Assembly (NCBI GenBank): GCA_963693285.1
Contig: OY848930.1
Coordinates: 3,286,001-3,350,000, forward strand
DNA length: 64,000 bases
Origin: Xestospongia muta
Taxonomy: Eukaryota; Porifera; Demospongiae; Haplosclerida; Petrosiidae
Reading direction: 5' to 3'
A program made the position numbers and the translations under genes. Under the pieces are notes generated by a model. The model saw nothing but the letters and a program-made list of their open reading frames with translations, was not told the DNA's origin and ran no database searches. Shown piece after piece: positions 1 to 10,984 of the stretch. Position 1 is the first letter of the stretch. Every line of letters begins with the position of its first letter.

Positions 1-66
1 AGCCTCAGACGGACATTCCAATTCCTATTTCCTATTTCTTCCGTCCACCTTCGCGTATTTGAAAAA
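1..66 (+). repeat. Left terminal inverted repeat of the first transposon
   Basis: Pairs with 3733-3826. Shared blocks are the CAGACGGACATT end, internal ATTCCTATTTCC repeats and the inner GTATTTGAAAA. The right copy has an extra 20-bp-scale duplication of the ATTCCTATTTCC motif, so the two are not the same length. Confidence 0.75.
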
Positions 67-206
67 TTAATTATCGACCCTTTATAATTATTCTTTTTCT
101 TCCGTATGAATCAGAACTTCCTTTTTAAAAATACACGAGGTTTCACATGTGCCATTTCCTGTTTTAGCACGTGGTTGGTTAGTTTGTTTGTAAACAGATT
201 GTTAGC

Positions 207-460
207 ATGGACTCTGAATTCAGGGAATCTTTAGTCATGAGAGGTGTAAAACGAGAAAGTATAGATTTGCTTGAAAAAGAAGATATATTGGGAGAAGAGC
301 AATTTTTTCATCTTCGCACGGATGATCTTAAACTGTTTCTGGATAGAGGAATAAAAATTGGACAATACTCCATCATTGCTAGGCTATGGGAAGAAAAAGT
401 GAAAGGTATATACAAGTAGCAACTTAATGTCTATGACGTCTTGTATCGTATATATATGTA

Positions 461-514
<54 letters not shown>

Positions 515-939
515 TATAATTTTTTGTGTGTGTAGTTACTAGAGATGTATCAGGCTTGGGTTCTGATACTAGCAGTACCAGTGGGACAAGTGGTGATGGG
601 ACAAGTATGTTAAAGTAATTATGTTTGCTTTATTATGAAAAAATTAAGGTACACTCTCAAGACAAGAGCTGTTTGAATCATTTCATGCTAAAATGAAAAC
701 AATTAAGTCTAAAAAGTACAATCAAGAACCTTACTCTACAAAGTCTTGTGTAAAGAAATATGAAGAAAAACAATTAATTGCTGTAAGTAGTAATTATTAA
801 TTTACAAGCAGTCATATCCTGTATAGGGAACTGTTGTAGTTTATTGGTATATAATTAGAATTAGTTATGTATGTATGCATATATTTATATATATTTATAT
901 ATATATACAAATATACCCACACACACACACACACACATA

Positions 940-1001
<62 letters not shown>

Positions 1002-1703
1002 TATATATATATTGTTTACTTTTCATACTAGATCCATTTTGGAGGAATGGTTTATGTTTCTGAACTAGACAGAGGAGTAAAAAAGAAATACCTACCATCA
1101 CCTCGTATTGTAGATTTTATGAGATCAGCAAACTACAAAGATGTTATTAAACTTGGGAAAGAGCTATTCTTCAAGGAAGAAACTGATGACCTTGAATTAT
1201 ACTGCCTATGTGGAACTTCAGGAATACCATTTCATATTGAAGACAAAGATAACTGGAATATCTATGATTTTATGAAAGATCATGGCTATCAACCTAGTAA
1301 ATTTTAATTATATGTAATGCTTAAATCTACTGAAGTAAGTTACATACAAGAATGGTTCTATTATGATTTTATATTCTTAAAGCAACATACTAAATACACT
1401 GTCACTGATTCTCCTGTATCAGCTCAAGATCAAGACAAAACAGAACCAATCAGTAAGAATATAATGTAACATATGAATGATGATATAATTTTAACAGGAT
1501 ACACCAAGCCTGTCATAAAAAATTGTGTCACCTGTCAAAAGGAGTTTCTTGCACCTTTAGAGGAGACAGATTGCATACTACCAGATGATACAATTGTTTA
1601 TTATCGAGATCCAATTCTTGAGTGCCCATTATGTGATGAAAGGCAGTTTGGGTTCCAATTAAATCTGGACTTTATGCCAGAGTTGGCATACTTTAAGAAT
1701 TAA
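207..1703 (+). CDS. SAM-like domain protein with C-terminal zinc-binding motif, transposon-borne
   Basis: Six exons can be joined in frame: 207-405, 536-604, 649-782, 1032-1296, 1336-1452, 1498-1703, all with GT donors and AG acceptors, summing to 990 bp (329 aa). The first exon reads as a short helical SAM-like module (about residues 1-65, with ...[19 protein letters not shown]...). A Ser/Thr/Gly-rich linker follows, then a central domain with CLCG near residue 180 and a C-terminal section with CVTC and CPLC pairs that could bind one zinc. If the 39-bp intron 1297-1335 is not removed, the protein stops at 1305. It is convergent with the transposase inside the same TIRs, suggesting an accessory or DNA/protein-targeting role; that function is inference. 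I do not recognise the central domain. Confidence 0.65.
460..1003. repeat. TA/TG/CA microsatellites in introns 1 and 3
   Basis: Introns of the SAM-like gene contain (TG)n(TA)n at about 460-512 and (CA)n(TA)n at about 919-995. Open frames read across these tracts (Ile/Tyr or His/Thr strings) are composition artefacts. Confidence 0.9.
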
Positions 1704-1789
1704 ATTACTTTGTTAGCAATGTATTTGGATTAAAAGACATGACTTGGTACTATTCTGTATTTAATATCATTGAGTTTATCAATCAAAAA

Positions 1790-3539
1790 TTAGTTTTTCA
1801 TAATTTCAATGTCTTGTAATAACTGCAAAAATAATTGGAGTGCTTCATTTGGTGTGGTGGGTGTACTAATACTTTCATCAAGTTTAAACTTGTCAGCATA
1901 GACTCTAAATTCATCTGAAACTAAAGATGATTTGTGTCCATAATTATTTTCTGCATACTGTAACAATGCATAATCGAGTATGCATTTATAGTCTGTGGTT
2001 CCTAGTTTAAGTTTTAAATTTATTATGACTGAAACATATAACACTCACCATATTGTTCTGGTAAAAAATAAAGTATCTCAGGAATTCCACCTATAGTTTC
2101 ACAATATTTGCTTTTTCTAATATTGTGATGATTCCACTCATTCACAAGAACATCTAGTTCCTTCTCAATTATTGGTCCAAAGCAATAACGTGATGTCTCA
2201 CTATAAATTTAACAAAAATGCGTTTGAGTAATTGCAAAGTATTTAGCATTATGAACTCACAGTGTGTATTCCAAAGAATCATCAAAGCAGCCATTGATTT
2301 GCAAATCCTGGCAATTTATTATAATGAATTATAGCTCCTCCATATGCAAGATTTAGCTTACATGGAAAAATTGGATCCACCAGTCAGTCAATCTGCATCT
2401 CAAGAAGGCCCACCAAGCTTCAATTCTCTATATAATTAGCAATGTTTTTAAGTTTTATTTAAAGTATTTACCTGATTAGAGCTAGATCGACCATATCTAA
2501 AACTCATTTCAGCAGACAAGCTATCATTATGAATACTTCTTAATGTTGGTTGAACATAGGCAATTATTGAGTTTTCTGTCCCTCTGTCAGCTCTTACTAC
2601 CCTAGGAAGACCTAAATATGTTATCAATTTATATATATTATAGCTTATTTCATAACTTATACCATTAATTGCTTTTACTGTATCTAAATAGTACTGTGCA
2701 ATAATGTGTGGATCATTGTTAGTACTTGCACATTTCATCCACATAATTCTTCTTGAGTACCTATGTTAAAAAATTTAAAAATAAAGGAATCATGCATGTC
2801 AGCAACATACCCATCAATGCAGCCGTGAATAGTGATACCAAATGGCTTTAATTTATCATATCCATCACAGTGCCAAATAAAATTTGGACCCTAAAAGTTT
2901 TTATAAATTATATTGAATTATGGCAAATAGTTTACTTACCTTACTACGATATATCCTTCTTTTCAATCTCTGCCTACTCCTTTCTTGGGAACCTTCCGGA
3001 TCCATTAAAGGTAACAAAACCATGACTGTATCTCTATAATATTATATAATCTGTAATAGCTACAATGGACATATATAAAGTATAACCTTCTGACATTTAA
3101 CTGATGAGTAATGTGCAATCGGTTCCACATACATCTATATCCCAATAATTCACCAGAAAATTGTAATTCTTTCTTATAATAGAATAAATGCTTTAACATT
3201 TTAAGTACATAACTATATTATTGCTTATACCTGAATGGTATCACCTATTTTCATAATAGATGACTCTTCTGACTTTTGGCTGACACCTAATTTGGCTCTA
3301 ATCCTTCTTATATGTCTCTTAGTGATAGAGTAACCAAATTTTCCTGTCAGTATTTTTTCAATTGAATTAGTAGAAAGTCCACACATAGCAAAATAATGTA
3401 TTAGCTCATTTCTTGAAAATTCAGAGGAATTCATAAGAGGAGACATAGGAATGCCACTGACATCTCTTGAAAATTCAGATGAATTCATAAGAGGAGATAT
3501 AGGAATACCACTAAAAATACCAAGCTCTGTACTAGCCAT
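1790..3539 (-). CDS. DDE integrase-core transposase, 10 exons, one frameshift
   Basis: Exons on minus: 3231-3539, 3087-3172, 2940-3033, 2811-2891, 2663-2760, 2472-2611, 2362-2427, 2261-2307, 2049-2200, 1790-2001. An N-terminal helix-turn-helix-like segment (SITKRHIRRIRAKLG) precedes an integrase core. First Asp in WHCDGYDKLKPFG, second in RADRGTEN, and the Glu in RIEAWWAFLR form the catalytic triad expected of rve-type integrases. Phases agree at all junctions except exon 4: it is 81 bp where the flanking phases need 80, because of an A5 run at 2879-2883 (T5 in the coding strand), which shifts frame just before the first Asp. Without that extra base the protein is about 427 aa. The family occurs widely in animals as integrase catalytic domain proteins. 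Either this copy is recently inactivated or the base is a sequencing error. Confidence 0.75.
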
Positions 3540-3732
3540 TTTATAAGAATAAAAATGTATAAGCACATGTTAAAAATGGAAATTTGAAATAAGAAAGTCT
3601 AATAAAAATTAGAAATGGCCCACGTGCCAAAAATGGAATAGGGAATAAGGAATTGGAACTCACCGACTTGGTAGTTAATTGGAATGGAAACCTATCAATT
3701 AGGTCTTTGAAACCCATCAACTGGGTCTTTAA

Positions 3733-3826
3733 TTGGAATTTTCAAATACACGAAGCTGCGTGGAAGAATTTGGAAATAGGAATAAGAAATTGGAAATAGG
3801 AATAAGAATGTCCGTCTGCGGCTTCC
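3733..3826 (-). repeat. Right terminal inverted repeat of the first transposon
   Basis: Inverted match to the window start: TTTTCAAATACACGAAG at the inner side and GTCCGTCTGCGGCTTCC at the outer side. An ATTCCTATTTCC-type unit is duplicated within it. Confidence 0.75.
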
Positions 3827-4480
3827 GTACATTCCTATTCCTATTTCCAATTTCTTCCGCGCACCTTAAATTCCAATTAAACGCACCTTATATTCCAATT
3901 AATGATACAATTGATGGGTTCCAATTCCAATATGTACGGAAGCCGAAGGCGGACATCCAATTCTATTTAGAATTTAATATACTCTGCTTTGAAGTTTGCC
4001 GACCATGTGCAATTCTACTTTGCAGTTTTCCAAAAATATTCCAATTCTAATTCTATTTTTTATCCTTCGATGGAATATTTAACAGCTAAAATCCTATAGC
4101 CCCACCCTAACCGGAAACATGTCGCTTCGCTCGATTCTAAGAGACACCTCGCGGTGCTCGCGCTCCGCGTTTTACTTCAATGAGCGATGGAAAGTAGAAT
4201 TGGAATTGGATGTCCGGCTTCGGCTTTTGTAAATATGCAACCAAAATCAGGAATCCAAGCAAACTGGAAACATCTCCCTGACGCTCGATTCTAAGAGACG
4301 GCTCGTGGTACTCGCGCTCCGCGTTTTATTAAGTAACGAGAAAGGTCTAGAAATGGCGCACGTGCCAAAAATGGAAATAGGAATAAGAAATTGAACTCAT
4401 CAACTGGCCGTTTAATTGGAATTTAAGGTGCGCGGAAGAAATTAGAAATAGGAATAGGAATGTCCGTCTGAGGCTTCCGT
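3823..4480. mobile_element. MITE related to the neighbouring transposon
   Basis: About 3825-3885 (TCCTATTTCCAATTTCTTCC...CACCTTAAATTCCAATT) is inverted at about 4418-4480. The outer end GTCCGTCTGAGGCTTCC matches the left end of the 1-3826 element better than that element's own right end does. Internally there is a direct repeat of about 60 bp (around 4110-4172 and 4268-4331, both containing CTCGATTCTAAGAGAC) and a second inverted pair (CCGAAGGCGGACATCCAATT near 3945 versus ATTGGATGTCCGGCTTCGG near 4207). No ORF of note. It lies back to back with the autonomous element, with no clear spacer. Confidence 0.65.
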
Positions 4481-4519
4481 ATAAAGGTGCTATAAGAATA
4501 CACCAAATCCGAAACCCTT

Positions 4520-5190
4520 GACAGTCTCAGAGACGCAGGAAAAAAAAGGCACCTCAACAGAGTTTATCGTGTTATCGTTGTGAAGAAAACATGAGCCTAA
4601 CGAGTGCCGATTTAAGGATTCTGAATATCACTTTTGTCACAAGAAAGCATGCTCTCATTACAAGCAAGAATCACTCATTCACGGTAAAGGCGAACATAAA
4701 TAACACCAACTTACAAATGGAAGTTGACACGGGACCCACACGCTATCTATTATAAGCAAAAAGACATACAAGAGGTTATGAGCCACAAAAAGACTGGCTC
4801 CATTGTTGAAGTTCTTCAACGCAATGTTGAAGACGTACACAGTGAACAAATTAAGTTTTTAGGATCTATGGATGTCAATGTGACCTACCAGAACCAAAAG
4901 AGATAGTTACCGTTGTTAGTGATGTCAGGAGATGGTCCATCACTGTTACGCCGAGACTGGCTACAGTAGATATAACGGGACTGGTCAGGGCTAAATGCTC
5001 TCAGTGCTGTAGGTCCAACAAGTCAGTGGCAAGACGTCATTGATCGCCATCCAAAAGTTTTCAGAGATGAATTTGAAAAAGTTGAAGGAACTACAGCAAA
5101 GCTTTATCTGAAGTCTGATGAAAAGATCACCGCTATGAAGAATGCACCTGTTTCAGTCAAAGTATCCCAACCTACATTATGTCGTTAATG
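4520..5190 (+). pseudogene. Decayed Ty3/Gypsy retrotransposon gag-pol fragment
   Basis: Three frames carry recognisable pieces in the right order. Around 4570-4650 there is a Cys/His knuckle (CYRC... then NECRF... FCHKK). At about 4720 lies the aspartic protease signature VDTG, then near 4930-4965 a GDGPSLL.RDWL block typical of the region after Gypsy protease, followed by a stretch ending about 5190 (...HPKVFRDEF...APVSVKV...) that leads toward the reverse transcriptase N-terminus. The pieces are interrupted by at least two frameshifts and stop codons, and no RT core or LTRs were seen, so it is a truncated relic. Confidence 0.7.
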
Positions 5191-5199
5191 TTAATTGTT

Positions 5200-5968
5200 T
5201 TTATTTTATCAAATTAACGGATGTTTATTTAGTTCATAGTATTTAGTGTAATTCCTAGAAGAGGGAGGCCACGAATAAGTTGTACAAAGTCAAGAAGTTA
5301 ATATGGTGGAATTCTATGTAAGAGAAATGAAAAGTACTAAAATACAATACGCTCACCATAGTAATAGCTGAAGTCAAAAGATTGTAATACTGATCACTAA
5401 CATGTTTAGTTTCCTTGCCTTTTAAACTATTGTATACATACCATCCTAGAATCTTACGCACCCATACAGACAAAATGGAAATATATAGTATCCCTAAATA
5501 AACCTTTATAGGAGGTGTATCTTTAGTTACTTAGATTGTCCCTGCATGAAAAACTACTAACCTCATTTTTAACAGAAAAATTGTGCTAATTGTCTATTTA
5601 CTGGAATAATAGATATCTTAAAACTATCAGTCAGTGTATGAGAGAATTATATTGTATTAATTGATCTTTGGAAGATGTAAGTAATGAGTGCATTCATATC
5701 TTTTCATTATATGTGTGTATGTGTGTGTGTGTGTACTGTTACTCACTATCTTTATATTATGTTAACATAAATATACTTTTGTTGTAAATATTTTGTATGA
5801 GATAAAATAATATTAAAAACTTCAAAGAATTTTGTAATTATTATTGGTGAGATAAGACTGAAATATAATAAAATGATTTACAGAACATAAACTAAGATGA
5901 TAATTAATATAGCAATATAACTATAGCAATAATATTATACAATAATTTAATATAACATGATTATAGTA
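5200..5968. other. Intergenic, no supported gene
   Basis: AT-rich sequence with a short TG microsatellite near 5710-5735. A 72-codon minus frame at 5255-5473 has no recognisable domain and no convincing splice context; I do not call it. Confidence 0.6.
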
Positions 5969-7404
5969 TTAATTACATATACTGGTGATTAACTTGATAA
6001 GCACTGATTTGCAACCATGTTTTTTAACTAGTTTCTCAATAATCTGTGGCAAGTGATTCAACATTTCTCTTGCTTTAAAATTGTTGAAGTACATGTTTGG
6101 GTTCTTTATTAACATACTATCATAGAGTCTAATGAGTCAAGAAACAAGTTCCTTCAAGGAAGGTAATACTTCAAGTCAAAGAAACAATAACAAGAAGAAT
6201 ATATACCCTACTACTGATACTGCTGTGTACCAGATAATTCTAGCGAATGTTGTGTCTAATATATTACTTACCACATAAAGTATCATTGTGAATAGTCAAA
6301 TCTTCAGATACAAGTCCTTTTATTGTCAGTGACAATTTCCAAGTTATAATATAACATATTCTGGTAACAAAATACAAATAATTAAAATACATTATAGTTA
6401 TCATTAATTTATATGAATATATAAATAAATTAACAGCCTTTACCCTTCGTTTTTCTTCACATTAACAGTACTGATATTGCCTTCTTTACAGATTAAAACT
6501 CCTGGGACACTTTGCTGCCTGAGCAATAAACTATTTTAATGAAGTATTGAAGTCAATATCAACATTAGAACAGTATGTTAATGTTATCACATTATAATAA
6601 CCCATATGTACTATATATGTGTGTACCTTAATGTGACACAGAGTCTGCTGTCTTTCAGAGACATGAAGTACATATGTTGAGAAGATTTGATATAAGTCCA
6701 TCAAGTCACATGATCTACAAATCCTAAATACTGTAAAAAATAACTTGAATATTGAGCAATGATATTTTTGTATATGAATAAGTATAGTATATAAAATAAA
6801 GAAAAATAAGACAAAAGGGCAAGAACGTTTATAGTATATACCATTGAATAAAAGTTTTGAGTTCAGTAGATACTGTTTGGTCAACTTCAATATGAAGATT
6901 AACAATTTTAGTTAATTCAGGAGTTACCTATTTACAACCAGATAAGAAAACATTGTTGGTATTAGATAGTTTACATAAACAAAATACAAAATACAAATTT
7001 TGTCTATTACCAAGCTGTAATTAAAACAATCCAATAACTAATTATATCATTTTTCTATATCAAGTAAATAGGTGACCAAAACAATATTAAAATACATGAG
7101 GATTTACCAGCTCTTCTATTGTAGTGATATTAGTTTGGAAGAGTAATTCATGAACAATTTCTTTGTCTCTATGAACTCTCCATAATTGTGTACCATCTAT
7201 AAATAAAAAGTATTAATGGATCCTTAATATCATTGTTAGATTGAAATAATATCTACAAGTACTAAATTGATATATACACATGTACATGTAGTACAGCTGA
7301 TCAAACATTGTTCATATAACATCATATATTTACCTTTTCTAATTGTTTCACTTGAAGTTGATAAAAATTCTAGACCAGTTAACACTTTGTTAAGTTCAAT
7401 ATAT
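5969..7404 (-). pseudogene. CENP-P-like kinetochore protein gene with an in-frame stop
   Basis: Seven consecutive minus-strand exons join in phase: 7334-7404, 7108-7196, 6842-6927, 6627-6723, 6444-6514, 6272-6360 and 5969-6168. They encode about 233 residues. The order of features (LTGLEFLS near the start, then a TIEEL/LTKIVNLHIEV strand, a helix-rich CDLMDLYQIF segment, a ...YIITWKLSLTIKG beta segment, and a C-terminal helix ending LIKLITSIC) resembles metazoan CENP-P, a subunit of the CENP-O/P/Q/U/R complex. That assignment rests on pattern memory only. The last exon has TGA at 6137-6139 after ten codons, yet the frame stays open for another 55 codons to TAA at 5969-5971, and the conserved C-terminal helix lies beyond the TGA. 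An upstream exon near 7468-7560 reads open but its phase does not fit, so the 5' end is unresolved. Confidence 0.5.
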
Positions 7405-7727
7405 CTTTGTAAAATCAATTAAAATGAGTTCAAGCATTAGATGAACATCATGAGTGTATGATTATTTCAGCTTAATACCTTCAATGACACATTTCTATTT
7501 ATCATGATAGTGGAGGTAGACATTGTATATATCCTATAATAACTTGGAGCCTGTTCTTTAGTTAGCAGTTTCTTATGCTCAAGGAACAAATGAAACACTC
7601 AAATATTTCTAAGTCAAGATTATAAATATCTACAAAGACTTTTGTAATAATGATCATAATAATCAAAAGAACTTGATTAATTATTAACACACAGTTAAAG
7701 AACTATAATTATAACTTCCATTACCTA

Positions 7728-7848
7728 CATGACACCGACTGTTAAAACTGCTACACAATTTGTTTATCCAGTCTACTTGTGGATTTTGGTAATTGAATTC
7801 ATCAATGATGATGAAATGAGACAAGCTCTTTTATTACTTACTGATTAA
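7728..7848 (+). pseudogene. Internally deleted fragment of the beta-helix/multi-TM receptor family
   Basis: Starts with sequence matching codons for a TPTVKTA.QFVYPVYLW segment of the intact gene at 15,999 and jumps, after ...ATTCATCA, directly to the last codons (DDEMRQALLLLTD and stop). About 800 bp of the family sequence is missing. The 3' flank to about 8350 (TTAGTCATATCCTCAG..., CAATATAGACACTAACATT) is also homologous to the flanks of the other copies, so this is a tandem-duplication relic rather than a processed copy. Confidence 0.85.
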
Positions 7849-8457
7849 GTTTAGTCATATCCTCAGTTATATGTATTAGAAAGTTTGTATGTGATTTTGT
7901 AGTTTAGATATAATAATAATTGTTAGGAAATTTTATAAAACAAATTCATTAGTGAAGAGTGTCTACAAGCTCATCACAACATACACTGACCTAGTTCCTA
8001 ATTCAGTTACACAATCACTGAACAAGCTCCTTACCATGCCACTATAATGGTGGTTTGTTTGTTTTTATGAAGTTACATAACCCCTACAACACAACAAAGT
8101 AATTGTAATAATGGATTTTGTTAATTGACTAATCATAAGGAAGTTCAGTCCCCTTATATGTATTACCACTGTGGTAAATACATAATACCTTATTGACTAT
8201 GTTTGACTATGTAATTGATCATGTTTGTTACTTGAGACAAAATGACTAATTAACAATATTAAAACATCTTTCTTTTGCTAAAAAAGCAGTAATTTGATAT
8301 TGTCTTGTTTGGACAATTTATTTCCTGTACAATATAGACACTAACATTTCTGTGGCCAGTATCTTCTTATTTTAAGGGAATACATGTTGTGTTTGATTTT
8401 TATGTATATAATATTTAACTTATTTGAATATAATTCTTTTATTTTATACCACATTAG

Positions 8458-9346
8458 ATGATTTGCTTAAAACTAAGACGTTTGTCCAAGAACAAGAGAG
8501 TAATGTCAGAGGTATATCATTATAAATACATGTGTGTGTAGATTTGAGTTGATTGATGATGATCCTTAATTAGTTAATGATCTTAAAGGAAATTGAAAAT
8601 ATAGGAGTACCTGTATCTTTAGTTATAATTTCAATGATATAGCTTACAAGTAATAGTTTATAATATAATAATAATGTTACTTTAATAGCGGCTACTGTTA
8701 TATTAAAATACTTTCATTAATTGTTATGTATTGTGATTATAGGATGTATAAAACAAACACACAAAAACACAATTGATTAACAAACTGATGGTAAGTCCAT
8801 ATTACTAAACCTTTGTATTACACAATGGTTCGTGGATAATGATACATTAGAGAAGTACCCATTATATTTCCTTTAGAACAAACATATTTACTGCATTTAA
8901 TTCAAAAGTAGGGCTTCTGTTACATATTATATACTCATGTAATTTAATATAAAGATACATTAGTTAACTACTTCTCTTCTACATTATTTACTAAGTATTC
9001 TTTAATTCAGCTATATTTCCTTTTTTGTTACATTTTGTACGTAGGCACTATTGATCCATCTGAAATATTTCTGAAATATTTTGCTGATATTTGTGAAACC
9101 ATTGAAGTTAAACCACTGTTTATTGTTAATCGACTCCTTACTGCTAGATTGATATCAGTCAATTTTAAAGAAGATGTGAAAAGTATGAGTGGTGATGATT
9201 ATGATAAAGCAGACAAAGTAGTTACTGAGCTACAACAACAGGTTGATGGAAAAGGAATTCAGTTTTTAAAAGTTTTTGTGATTTCCTTCTAAAGCAGAAC
9301 CAGGAGTTAAAGGACATTGGCACAAGAATGAAAAGTCAACTAGAAA
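8458..9346 (+). pseudogene. CARD/death-fold-like exon pair with a frameshift
   Basis: Exon 8458-8511 (phase 1 at its donor) joins 9045-9346. The second exon reads as a helical bundle with LLTARLISVNFKEDV and DDYDKADKVVTELQQQV, a spacing characteristic of CARD/death-like domains found in sponge NLR and ankyrin proteins. The frame ends early at 9290, but one base more in the T5 run 9273-9277 would continue it through CDFLLKQNQELKDIG to a GTGAGA donor at 9347. Neither a start codon nor downstream exons were identified, so this is a fragment or a broken gene. The assignment to the death fold is by motif resemblance only. Confidence 0.45.
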
Positions 9347-9830
9347 GTGAGACATTTTATTATACAACACTATAATTATATTATAAAAATATTATTTGTA
9401 TAACTGAGTCATTAATGATGTTATAATTGAGTAACATACTGTATATGACAAATGTCTTTACTTTCTATGTACTGCAGGCTAACTCCTCCTACTTAGTATC
9501 CGGTCCTCTACATTTTTTTGCTTTTGATACTTTCCTGTACATATATTTCCTTAGTACAGTTGGTTAATGAATATACTTGAACATTAGTGAGTCTAGACAC
9601 TTAGTTTGTTATGTTATGGCTGCTGCTGTTTTTGTTAAACTTTTTATTGTTAAAATTCATGACAAATTAATCCTCTATTATTATATCAATAACATAAAAT
9701 GTGAAGTAATCCACAATTACATAACTACAATATTTCATTACAACAATATACAACATCATTCAGTAATTGTCTAATAATTTTCTATAACACATTTACTAAC
9801 AGCAGTGAGTAGTTATCTAATGTAGTGTCT

Positions 9831-10128
9831 TTATTGATGAGTAGATTGATCAACAAGATGTTTAAAAAGTTGAACTAGTTGTTTAAGTTTATCTTGTACA
9901 TCCTACAATAGTGACATATAACTAAAATATATAAAATAGTACTAACTTGACTAGCCAAGTATTGTTTTGTTTGTAGTATTAGTTCCACTAATCTATTTTC
10001 CAGTCATCAATCTCTCTAGGAGACACACCCTCTATTAGTTGAGGATTAAAACGAAAGAAAGGAATAGGATAACGATATTTTTGACATGATATAGCAAATT
10101 TGTCAGTGGTTGTCTCTGACTCACTAAT
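9831..10128 (-). pseudogene. Unrecognised minus-strand gene, last two exons, one frameshift
   Basis: Exon 9947-10128 and terminal exon 9831-9902 join phase 0, giving a charged, helical C-terminus (...IPFFRFNPQLIEGVSPREID, then QDKLKQLVQLFKHLVDQ and stop). The frame breaks at a T4 run at 9996-9999: exon length is 182 bp where phases require 183, so a base appears to be missing. A possible upstream coiled-coil exon lies near 10,570-10,645 (LLQKEVREMDILETKYKID) but ends in a stop in that frame. I do not recognise the family. Confidence 0.35.
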
Positions 10129-10984
10129 CTATAAGAAATAAGAGATCATATAATATATAAACTAACAATGTTATATAATCAAATAACCTACATGGATATA
10201 ACTGAACACAGTTTATATAGACAAAAATTAAAATATATTTAGGTGAAATGTCTAAGTGTAAACATAAACTTAGAACTAAGGAAGAAGGGACTATTGCCCA
10301 GTTCATGACCATTTTTGGAAGTGAATACAATTAACTATGTCATGAATACAATTAAACATTCCAGTCATCCACAAAGTGTTTCCTGCTACATATAGTCTTT
10401 CAAAGAAAGGAACATAGTACATCATCAAGAAAATACTTTGAGGCTATGGACTTCTTATATTAACAGTACACATCAGTACATCAAGTTAACTTTGGTCAAT
10501 GTGTGTGTTTGTGTGTGTAAGTGATTACTACACATCTTCAAATATCTATCCACTGATCCATCCATTCATCAAGTTGTCAATTTTATACTTTGTTTCCAAA
10601 ATATCCATTTCTCTCACTTCTTTTTGAAGCAAAAAGTGGTCTGTATAAAAAAAACAAAATGATAACCTCAGTTAATACTTACAACTTAGTATACTAGACC
10701 CTTCACTCTAAACTCTGCTACAACTAGCTTTACTTTTTATAAGATATATCATACTTGTTACTAATTTCTCTTAAAAGAATGGATGATTTAGTTACAATTA
10801 CACAACCCACCAAAGAAGTAGCAGTAAAGAGCAGGTTACATACATTGTAGATAACAGTACATGTACATGGAGTCTCAAAGCCAGACATTGTACAAGGGGA
10901 GGTAACATCTGGACAGACTCACATTCGAAGCTACGAATGTTATTATAGTTGAAGATCACATGACTTCCTGTTACAAATTACGTA

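Larger units (their letters stand above)
1..3826. mobile_element. TIR DNA transposon with two convergent spliced genes
   Basis: The first about 66 bases and the reverse complement of 3733-3826 match: both carry the string CAGACGGACATTC or a close variant, then CCTATTTCC-type repeats, then a CTTCG/CGTATTTGAAAA block, so they are terminal inverted repeats. The left end begins within a few bases of the window edge, so the outermost bases and target duplication cannot be checked. Inside are two genes facing each other: an accessory-looking protein on plus (207-1703) and a DDE integrase-like transposase on minus (1790-3539), with stop codons only about 85 bp apart. Introns are tiny. I infer an IS3EU- or Ginger-like superfamily from the integrase-type core, but could not test this. 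Confidence 0.75.

Noticed and set aside
812..1101. Overlapping Tyr/Ile- and His/Thr-rich ORFs on both strands
   Set aside because: They are translations of TA and CA microsatellites inside an intron.
7468..7568. Extra 5' exon for the CENP-P-like gene
   Set aside because: Open and with a GT donor, but its phase (0) does not match the next exon (needs 2) and no start codon can be tied to it convincingly.
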